From the NCBI GenBank assembly GCA_024226935.1, contig JAAELK010000256.1, positions 1 to 64,000 on the forward strand: a DNA stretch of 64,000 nucleotides. The letters run 5' to 3'. The DNA comes from Desulfobacteraceae bacterium (lineage in GTDB: Bacteria > Desulfobacterota > Desulfobacteria > Desulfobacterales > Desulfobacteraceae). Positions 1 to 7,374 of the stretch are shown one piece after another (within the stretch, counting starts at the first letter, position 1; each line of letters begins with the position of its first letter). Position numbers and translations under genes: made by a program. Below the pieces are notes generated by a model. The model made no database searches and was not told the origin of the DNA. It worked only from the letters and a program-made list of their open reading frames with translations.

Positions 1-441
1 GTATTGATTCTCAAGGGTTGTAGCGGTAATTGTTGGTAAAAAGAAACATTCATACTTCTTTTAATATCAAATCATTTTACTCGTGTCCCGAACTATTTTT
101 AAAAATTTGATAAAAACTTTACTAACCCGAATATTTACAAAATAAGGCATCCTTCAGGGAGTTTCCAGTCTTTTGATAAGGGGTAGGAATATAATCGGGG
201 GTATCCGGTCCAAAGGTTCCGGTTCCAGTTATTTTATGGAAAAAATATCTTAGATAAAGATAGCCGCGCATTATATATTTTAAGACAAGCATATTCGTTG
301 TTCACCTGCAAAATTAACTGTTTTATGAGTCCTTCAGCAATTATCAATATCTGTCCCATTATTTTTTTGTCAATGGGGTTTTACCGACTTTTTGATTTTT
401 AATTGTCAGGGGGATTGCATTGGATACTAAAAATTTGGGAC
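1..441. other. Intergenic region, no gene seen
   Basis: This AT-rich stretch lies downstream of the minus-strand diguanylate cyclase. I see no convincing reading frame or RNA gene. A short inverted repeat (CCCATT at 355-360, AATGGG at 372-377) could fold but lacks a T-tract in either direction, so I do not call a terminator. Its left neighbour is outside the window. Confidence 0.6.
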
Positions 442-3078
442 TTAGGTAGTGGCTGCCCGAAATTCTATCACCTGGTCCCGCCCTGCGGTTTTAGCTTGAT
501 AGAGAGCCTGGTCCGCCATGGTCAGGCATTCTTCCAATTTAGGAGCATGGAGGGGGCAGACGGCAACGCCCAGGGATATGGTTATTTTAAAGGATGTTGT
601 CTTGTATCTGACCTCCAGGCCTTCACGAACGCCATCACAGATTGTCTGGGCCTTTTGAATGGCGGAATCCAGAGTGGTATCTATGAGCATGATGGCAAAC
701 TCCTCCCCTCCGTATCTACAGACAATGTCTTCGGCCCTGGTATTCTTTTTGAGAAAGTGGCCCAGTCCCTGGAGTACGGCATCTCCGCATTCATGACCAT
801 GGTTGTCATTAAAATGTTTGAAGTGGTCCACATCTATCATTATCATGCCGATGCTGTATCGGTGGCGGGCCATTCGTGAAAACTCTCTTGTCATGCTGTC
901 ATTGAGGAATCGGCGATTGTAAAGGCCTGTGAGGGGGTCCTGGATGGATTGAAGTTTTAGTGATTCCCGAAGATTGATATTGACCAGGGCCAGGGCAATA
1001 TGCTGGGCGATTCTTGTGGCAATGCGTTGTGCGGATGCGGGCTGAAGATTGGTAGGAAGGGGGGATTTTTGATTGTAAAACCTCAAGTGGAACATCCCGA
1101 GAATATCCCCCTGGGAAATCATGGGAATACAAATGCTTAAATTGATTTTGCTATCTTCCATATGGCTACAGGGAAGGTGGGAATGGGATTTGTCCATTAG
1201 ATAGGGTTTGTCCCTGCGCAATGCCCAGCAATCGTCATTGAAAATGGGGTGGGTGTCGGTCAGATCTCCCCAGCACATCAAGGGTTTTAAGTGATTTAGT
1301 TCATGGTTGAATATGAAAAGTTGCCCCGAAGAATCTGGGAAAAACTTTATGATATACTGGTGTAACACCTGGAATATTTCATCGGCGGTGTGGCAGACCT
1401 GGATCATTTCACTCATATCCCGAAGCAGGGCGCTTCTGGCATCTCGTTGTTCAAGTTCCTTTACCCAATTGGACAGTTCCCGGGTCCTTTCCTCCACCCT
1501 GTTTTCCAGTTTTTCATAGGAGAGTTTCAGGGCCTGTTCCGATTTTTTTTGTTCGGTAATATCGGAGAGAAATCCTTCAATATACAAGATTTTATTTGAT
1601 TTGCTTTTATAAGCTTTGGCATTGAGTGACACCCATATCGTATGGGTGTCTTTCCTGATAAATTGAATTTGATAGCCTTTGAGTGCATCCCGCTCTTTTA
1701 AGTTTTCAACTATTTCACGCATCTTGGAGGGGTCTTTGAATAGTTGTGTTTTCATATCCGTCAGTTTTTCCACAAGGTTGTCAGGTGTGTCATATCCCAG
1801 CATTGTCGCCATTGCCGGATTTGCAGCAATGCATTCTCCCTGGGGAGAAATTTGGAAAATACCCTCCACCGAGTTTTCAAAAATACTCCGGAACCGCTCT
1901 TCGGAGTTTTGCAATTCCTGTCCGGTCTTTTGTAGTTTGTCTATGAATCTATTATAGTTTTCCGCCACCTGGTTCATTGCACCCCCCCATTGAACATCAG
2001 GTTGGTTACTAAAATCGGCTTTGACTCCGCTTTCAAATACATTGATCATCTCCTGCAAAGGTTTTGCAAGTCTTGAGCTGATAAGCCAGGTAATGGGAAT
2101 AATCAGGATTAACATGATGAAAATAGTTAAGGCCGCTGAATATCCGATGGTTGTCAGTGGACTATAAAATTCATTGAGATAGCTTGAGGAGGCAATAATC
2201 CAGTCCAGTTCCGGGATATAATTGAAAATGACCAGCTTCTTTCTGGCTATGCGTTCATCGGGATTTTTCCAGGGATAGATGATTTTCCCGTTTTTCTTTT
2301 CGCAGATTTCCTTGATAAACATGCGCCCGTTGTCATCTATAGATTCGTAGATGTTGGTGCCTTGGAGTTTGGGGTGGACGATGAGCAGTCCCTTGGAGTT
2401 CATTATATAGGGGTAACCGGTTTTTCCAAAGGTTAAAGAAAGTATATTTTCCCTGAAATCTTCTACTCTTAAGAGTGCATTGAATTCTCCCCGGTAGGAA
2501 GAGACTGATATTATCCAATCCCAGGGCTTAAAATAACTCATATACAAGGCTTTGGATCGCTGGGTCTTCTCGCCGGGGTTGGCCCAGTTGTATTCCATAT
2601 ATCCTTCTTTTTTTACTTTTTGTGTCTGGATAAAACTATTTTCTGAAAGATCGGTTCCTATAAGTTTTGTCTCGGGATGGACCTGGATGATTCCGTTGTG
2701 ATCGATACAATAAATATATCCGTTTTGGCCTATGGTTTGGGTGAGAAGTATCCTGGTGGCCATTTGTTTGGCTTGTTCCTGGGAGATCAGCCCCTTTTGG
2801 GATTGGTTGTAAAAATATTGTACTATATTGTGATTGGTTTCGGCAATGCCTCGTAAATGGTTTTGTATGGACGCATCGATGGCGGTTTTTACCATGCCAA
2901 GAATGGTATTGGTTGAGTTTTTAAGTTCATTTTCAATATTTTGTTCAAGGGTGGTTCTGACCATGGAATAGAGCATTAAAATGCCGACGGTCAAGGCTAT
3001 CAGAAAGGTAAGAGAATAGCTGAAAAGGAGCCTGTAGTGGATGGATAATCTATTGAATAGGTTTCCTGGTCTTTTCAT
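442..3078 (-). CDS. Membrane Cache-HAMP-PAS-GAF diguanylate cyclase
   Basis: The likely product is an inner-membrane sensor that makes the second messenger c-di-GMP from two GTP. In order it shows a membrane helix (about 15-38), a long periplasmic double Cache-like region (about 65-305), a second helix (about 310-335), a HAMP-like linker, a PAS domain (about 390-515), a coiled coil, a GAF domain (about 560-705) and a C-terminal GGDEF domain. The active-site motif is GGEEF at 790-794. An inhibitory-site RAED (781-784) sits five residues before it, so product inhibition is likely. A GAGAG ribosome site precedes the ATG. The ligand of the Cache domain cannot be read from sequence. It stands alone, with no obvious operon partner. 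Confidence 0.9.
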   Translation of the reverse strand: MKRPGNLFNRLSIHYRLLFSYSLTFLIALTVGILMLYSMVRTTLEQNIENELKNSTNTILGMVKTAIDASIQNHLRGIAETNHNIVQYFYNQSQKGLISQEQAKQMATRILLTQTIGQNGYIYCIDHNGIIQVHPETKLIGTDLSENSFIQTQKVKKEGYMEYNWANPGEKTQRSKALYMSYFKPWDWIISVSSYRGEFNALLRVEDFRENILSLTFGKTGYPYIMNSKGLLIVHPKLQGTNIYESIDDNGRMFIKEICEKKNGKIIYPWKNPDERIARKKLVIFNYIPELDWIIASSSYLNEFYSPLTTIGYSAALTIFIMLILIIPITWLISSRLAKPLQEMINVFESGVKADFSNQPDVQWGGAMNQVAENYNRFIDKLQKTGQELQNSEERFRSIFENSVEGIFQISPQGECIAANPAMATMLGYDTPDNLVEKLTDMKTQLFKDPSKMREIVENLKERDALKGYQIQFIRKDTHTIWVSLNAKAYKSKSNKILYIEGFLSDITEQKKSEQALKLSYEKLENRVEERTRELSNWVKELEQRDARSALLRDMSEMIQVCHTADEIFQVLHQYIIKFFPDSSGQLFIFNHELNHLKPLMCWGDLTDTHPIFNDDCWALRRDKPYLMDKSHSHLPCSHMEDSKINLSICIPMISQGDILGMFHLRFYNQKSPLPTNLQPASAQRIATRIAQHIALALVNINLRESLKLQSIQDPLTGLYNRRFLNDSMTREFSRMARHRYSIGMIMIDVDHFKHFNDNHGHECGDAVLQGLGHFLKKNTRAEDIVCRYGGEEFAIMLIDTTLDSAIQKAQTICDGVREGLEVRYKTTSFKITISLGVAVCPLHAPKLEECLTMADQALYQAKTAGRDQVIEFRAATT

Positions 3079-3235
3079 TTTATTCTCTCAATGCCAATAC
3101 CGGCACAAGCTCTTTGAAAAAATGATACCGGGCGTGGTTGATAGATTAATTTAAGTATTCTGAAATAATAGTATATATCCCTCTTTTTTTCAAGATAAAC
3201 CCAATTCTCACAGTTTTATGAAAGCGGGAGTTTTT

Positions 3236-3697
3236 TTATTTTTGGGGAATGGTATAGGTGGTATGATCCAGCCTGAGACAGAATTTGCCGTCTATTTCTT
3301 CCATGTATTTGGATAATTTGATAAGGACGTCCTGGGAGAATTTGATGCAGTGTTTAGGGGTCTGAATATAAAGGTTATCGTTCCGGGTAAACAATTGTGT
3401 CGGATTAAGGGGCATGGTTTCTCTGGTGTTTAAGATCAATTTACAATCCTTTCCCAGAAAAATCTCCACCACAAACAAGGCTGTGTCTTCATGGGGAAAA
3501 TAAACCTTTTCCTTAAATCCATCTGTTATTTGGGAAAGGTAGTATCCTCGATCATCTTTTCGGATGGACAGATTAAAATGGCGGATGATTTTCGGGTGCT
3601 CAAATTTTCCGTGTTCATTGTGCCAGATCCCGTTTTTGTCCATCCAGAATACTGCGTCTTCCTTGGGGGTGGTGATGATTTTTGTTTGCGCTGTCAT
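3236..3697 (-). CDS. DUF1285-like conserved hypothetical protein
   Basis: A 153-residue soluble protein without signal peptide or membrane segment. The sequence resembles the DUF1285 pattern: an early aromatic and glycine stretch (MDKNGIWHNEHGKFEHP), a repeated hydrophobic and charged core (GYYLSQITDGFKEKVYF) and a following HEDTALFVVE segment where the family usually has VEDxPF. DUF1285 proteins have known structures but no firm biochemical role. The assignment is by eye and moderate. The ATG has a good AAGGAA ribosome site. It is 157 bp upstream of the diguanylate cyclase on the same strand and could be cotranscribed, but no functional link is visible. Confidence 0.6.
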   Translation of the reverse strand: MTAQTKIITTPKEDAVFWMDKNGIWHNEHGKFEHPKIIRHFNLSIRKDDRGYYLSQITDGFKEKVYFPHEDTALFVVEIFLGKDCKLILNTRETMPLNPTQLFTRNDNLYIQTPKHCIKFSQDVLIKLSKYMEEIDGKFCLRLDHTTYTIPQK

Positions 3698-4146
3698 TGC
3701 TTTCCTTTTTAAAATTTATTTTCAGCAAATAATTTTCTTAATTATCCCACAATTGGATTCATGACAATAGGAAAATCTGGTTTGGGTCCGGTAATGCGTG
3801 ATTGGTTTGTTATAGTAGTTAATGCAAATCTGGGATCTTTGGCCCATATTTTTTTGTTCAATTTATTGGTCATGTGTTCAGTTTGTCAGCCATTTTTTTT
3901 GTTGACCACCCAGCAGTTTTGGTCTGGGATTTATCATTAAAAAAAAGTCTGATCCTCTCAAAGTTGCTAATCGCAATTTTAGGTAAATGACGATAAACAC
4001 TGCTTTTTTTTTAAAAAAGTGGGTGTTTGTAGTTTTTCAATTCAACAAAACCTATGGGTGTCTGGCATATCACTTGCTGTTAATAGAGATGGAAAAGGTT
4101 GTTCCTGGGGATAAGGTAGGAAACAAAGGTAAAAAAAGGGGGTAAT
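3698..4146. other. Intergenic region between divergent genes
   Basis: This 449-bp gap separates the minus-strand DUF1285-like gene from the plus-strand protease gene. I found no credible coding frame. It holds poly-T and poly-A tracts and, near its right end, the sigma-54 type promoter listed separately. A near-palindromic TTGCTAATCGCAA lies near 3964-3976 and could be an upstream activator site, though that is speculative. Confidence 0.6.
4062..4078 (+). promoter_or_regulatory. Sigma-54 type -24/-12 promoter
   Basis: The sequence CTGGCATATCACTTGCT matches the sigma-54 consensus, with the invariant GG (4064-4065) and GC (4076-4077) separated by exactly ten bases. It would start transcription near 4089, about 58 bases ahead of the protease-HEAT ATG at 4147. 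Sigma-54 promoters need an AAA+ enhancer-binding activator; none is encoded in this window. Confidence 0.65.
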
Positions 4147-6393
4147 ATGCACGGAACTATAAATATTGAATTGAAAATTGGAGGAAACCATTTAATCGGG
4201 GGGATGATCATAGGTCCCAGGCATATAATTTCTGTAATGTGTCGGGAAACTATCAAGTTTACTGCTTTAAAAAACGGAACCATGGAAGGGGCGATTTCCT
4301 ATCACCAAACTTTACCGCTCTGTCTGGCTATTCCCGTAAAAGAGGTACATTATATTGAATCCTCCCAGGGAAAATCCAGGGGCAGTATAGTTCTTTTTTT
4401 GCTTGAAAAAACACTGCCTAAATCAATTTTGTATAAGACATTATTGGATACCGACCTGGTTGTCCAAAATTCATTGCCGGATAAGGTTAAATTAACCGGT
4501 TGGAACCGGAATCAAAAAAGTGAGATTATAAGGGAGATAGATAAAAAAAAATGTAATGGACAAAAGTTTTTATATACAAAAGTTGCAGGATCAATTCCCA
4601 TGGGTGGGGCCATCTGGATCATGGCCCATGAAAAAATAAAGGTTCTGGGTTTTCATTGTCACAAGGCAGTTGGAATACCGATAACCACCGGCAAATTGGA
4701 AAAAATTGATAAATGGATAAGAACAACGGATATGGATAAATCCACGGGTAAGGAAATTAACGAGTTGGATGGGACCGGTAAAATGAGCAAGGCACAAATA
4801 AGGGGAATCACCATCGATGTATGTGACATGGAAAGATGGCCATGGCACACCCACGGACTCTTGCGCTTGATGGGTAAACCAAAATCACCCTATGCAAGTG
4901 CAACTATTATAGGCCCTCGTCATCTTGTTACTGCCCAGCATAATTTAGCCCATTCGGTGGCGACCAATGATACGAGGCAATATGCAAAAGCTGTGGAAAC
5001 TTATATAAAACAACAGGGTCAGCCGCCCACCGAAGGTTATTGGCCGTGCTTTACCGGTGAATCATTGGGAAAGGCAGATAATCCTGAAAATTATGAACCC
5101 CATAAGCCATTGGAGACAATCTTTGAGGAAAACAGGCTGACAAAGGTTTGGCAGGGTGGTGCCATCGGTGATATTGCTTTGTTGACCTTCAAAGACAACC
5201 TGGAAGAAAGTATTATAAAAAATTTTTTATCCGACGATTTGATATTGGAGCCCATCACCCGGGAAAATCTGCCCCCTGGAACCCCGGTTTTTATTGCTGG
5301 TTATCCCAATAATAAAAATGGACGGATGTGGTTTGCAAAGGGAATGGTTCTTTCCACGGGAACAGATGTGTTTTATTTTAGTTGCGATACTGTGGGTACT
5401 GGCTCCAGTGGATCTGCCATATGGACCTATGAAGGTGTCTTTAACGGTGTAAAACGGCGCAGACTGGTGGGGATAAATTCCGGTGGGGTAAGTGATGAAC
5501 CAGGTTCTAGTCGGGGAGCACTCATTAACAAAAAAATTTATCGTAAACTAAAAAATTGGCTGGATTATAAAAAAAAAGTTGTGGAGTATACCCGTGAATT
5601 AAATTGCGGGCCCATTTCCAATCGGATAAAATCAGCCGGAAAGTTAGGTGATATGGAGTCCCTTGCAGTTAAGGCAATCCCGGAACTTCTCAATTGTCTG
5701 TCCCAGGCAGACAACGGATTAAAGGAAGAAGCCGCCCGGGCATTGGGGAAAATTTGTGCCAATGTCAAGATCGCAAAAGAACCCCATGTCAGAAATATGC
5801 TCATAACCATGTTGGAGTTTAAAAAATTAAACGAAAAAGTAAAATTCGCGATGGCAATGGCCTTGATATCTGTCAATTCCTTTGAAGCAGCACGTTATTT
5901 TGAATCCATAGACCGGTTGAAAATCTTTGTGGGGACCTTTGAAGAGACCGGCAATGATGAAGATTTAAGGGTATCGGCTGTGCAAGCTCTGGGTATTATC
6001 GGCAGTCAGTTTTCCAGCATTGAGAGTAATAAGGTCATCATTGCCTATGTATGTCAAAAGCTTCTTCAGGTTCTGGATGATCAAAGCCAGGTCTTGAAAA
6101 AGGCAGCCTTGACGGGCCTTGCAGCCATGAAGTTAAAAGCCGTGCCTGCCGGGGAAAAATTGGTGGTGATACTGGGGCGGGAACCCGGTAATTTACTGGA
6201 TATGGATATTATGTATGCCCTGGGAGCTATCATACCTTCGGCCCTGGAAAAATCGTTGATATCAATGGAGCTTGCAAAAAGAGCTGTAAATAAGATTAAC
6301 CCCTTAAAAGGCAGTTCAGTTAAATCCGTGAGGGAGGCGGCTCATTATACCTATCCAATAATCAAATTAGCGATTATTAAAGCCCAAAAATAG
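4147..6393 (+). CDS. Tandem pseudo-trypsin / trypsin-like protease with HEAT-like repeats
   Basis: A 748-residue protein without signal peptide, so probably cytoplasmic. The second half of the N-terminal region is a trypsin-like (S1B/V8-like) serine protease: His265 in LVTAQH, Asp342 in GDIALL and Ser421 in GTGSSGSAIW form a full triad. The first about 200 residues are a diverged duplicate: IIGPRH at 21-26 matches IIGPRH at 254-259, GSIVLF at 79-84 matches GDIALL, and PMGGAIW at 151-157 matches SSGSAIW. All three catalytic residues are replaced there (Cys32, Ser80, Met152). Residues from about 490 to the end are alpha-helical repeats of HEAT/armadillo character (for example EEAARALGKI and LRVSAVQALGIIG). 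A GGGGG ribosome site lies four bases before the ATG. Substrate and role are unknown; a regulated protease with a pseudo-protease sensor is inference. Confidence 0.8.
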   Translation: MHGTINIELKIGGNHLIGGMIIGPRHIISVMCRETIKFTALKNGTMEGAISYHQTLPLCLAIPVKEVHYIESSQGKSRGSIVLFLLEKTLPKSILYKTLLDTDLVVQNSLPDKVKLTGWNRNQKSEIIREIDKKKCNGQKFLYTKVAGSIPMGGAIWIMAHEKIKVLGFHCHKAVGIPITTGKLEKIDKWIRTTDMDKSTGKEINELDGTGKMSKAQIRGITIDVCDMERWPWHTHGLLRLMGKPKSPYASATIIGPRHLVTAQHNLAHSVATNDTRQYAKAVETYIKQQGQPPTEGYWPCFTGESLGKADNPENYEPHKPLETIFEENRLTKVWQGGAIGDIALLTFKDNLEESIIKNFLSDDLILEPITRENLPPGTPVFIAGYPNNKNGRMWFAKGMVLSTGTDVFYFSCDTVGTGSSGSAIWTYEGVFNGVKRRRLVGINSGGVSDEPGSSRGALINKKIYRKLKNWLDYKKKVVEYTRELNCGPISNRIKSAGKLGDMESLAVKAIPELLNCLSQADNGLKEEAARALGKICANVKIAKEPHVRNMLITMLEFKKLNEKVKFAMAMALISVNSFEAARYFESIDRLKIFVGTFEETGNDEDLRVSAVQALGIIGSQFSSIESNKVIIAYVCQKLLQVLDDQSQVLKKAALTGLAAMKLKAVPAGEKLVVILGREPGNLLDMDIMYALGAIIPSALEKSLISMELAKRAVNKINPLKGSSVKSVREAAHYTYPIIKLAIIKAQK

Positions 6394-6525
6394 TTTATTA
6401 TTACCATCTGCCCCATTTCATTAAAGGAACCATTTTACTTGTCTTTCCGATTGGTTTATGTTTGAAAACAAAATAGTCACTATCATGAACAGCTATCGAT
6501 CATTTAATTTTGAAAGGGAAACAAA

Positions 6526-7374
6526 ATGGCAGTTGATCCGCAATATGTCCATTGGCGGTATAGACTTTATGAAATTATATTTGAGGCGGATACCCGGGCC
6601 GGAAAATGGTTTGATATCTTTTTGCTCCTGGCGATTGTCTTGAGTGTATTGGTGGTGATGCTGGATAGTGTCGCCGCCATAAATCATGTCCACGGAACCT
6701 GGCTTCTGGTGATGGAATGGGTTTTTACTCTTTTGTTTACTCTGGAATATTTTTTGCGGTTGATCTGTGTGAAAAGACCGCTTAAATACGCAGGAAGTTT
6801 TTTAGGTGTGGTAGATCTTCTGGCTATTTTGCCCACTTATATCTCTTTGTTTGTACCGGGCAGTCAATATTTTATGGTTATTCGAGTGTTGAGGGTATTG
6901 CGGGTTTTCAGGGTGTTAAAATTGGTCTCTTACCTGGGGGAAGCCACCGTTTTGACCCGGGCCTTGAAAGCCGCCAGGCGCAAAATTATTGTTTTTTTGA
7001 TCACGGTATTGACCCTGGTGGTAATATTTGGTTCTCTCATGTATCTGATTGAAGGAGGGGAGAACGGGTTTACCAGTATTCCCAAGAGCATTTATTGGGC
7101 CATTGTTACCATGACCACCGTGGGATATGGAGATATTTCCCCTAAAACCGGTATGGGCCAGGCCCTGGCTTCCATGATAATGATTCTGGGTTATGGGATC
7201 ATTGCCGTGCCCACGGGTATTGTGACTTCGGAAATGACCCGGGCTGTGCAACAAAAAGTGACCACCCAGGTCTGTTTTGAATGCATGGCAGAGGGCCATG
7301 AGCCGGATGCGGTATTTTGTAAATTTTGTTCCGCCCGGCTTAATGGTTCTCCCGGGGAGGGCGGTACCGGATGA
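6526..7374 (+). CDS. Kv-type voltage-gated potassium channel with C-terminal zinc ribbon
   Basis: A 282-residue six-transmembrane ion channel subunit expected to assemble as a tetramer in the inner membrane. The S4 voltage sensor carries arginines every third position at 119-132 (IRVLRVLRVFRVLKL). The pore loop has the potassium filter TTVGYGD at 197-203. After S6 the cytoplasmic tail holds four cysteines as two CxxC pairs (C250/C253 and C265/C268), a zinc-ribbon pattern in place of the RCK domain found in many prokaryotic channels. A GAAAGGGA ribosome site precedes the ATG. Its end overlaps the start of hrpB by four bases, so the two are translationally coupled. Channel identity is secure; gating signal is not known. 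Confidence 0.93.
   Translation: MAVDPQYVHWRYRLYEIIFEADTRAGKWFDIFLLLAIVLSVLVVMLDSVAAINHVHGTWLLVMEWVFTLLFTLEYFLRLICVKRPLKYAGSFLGVVDLLAILPTYISLFVPGSQYFMVIRVLRVLRVFRVLKLVSYLGEATVLTRALKAARRKIIVFLITVLTLVVIFGSLMYLIEGGENGFTSIPKSIYWAIVTMTTVGYGDISPKTGMGQALASMIMILGYGIIAVPTGIVTSEMTRAVQQKVTTQVCFECMAEGHEPDAVFCKFCSARLNGSPGEGGTG

Noticed and set aside
899-1132. Additional minus-strand frame inside the first diguanylate cyclase gene
   Set aside because: It is fully inside a well-supported gene in another frame and has no ribosome site or natural composition.
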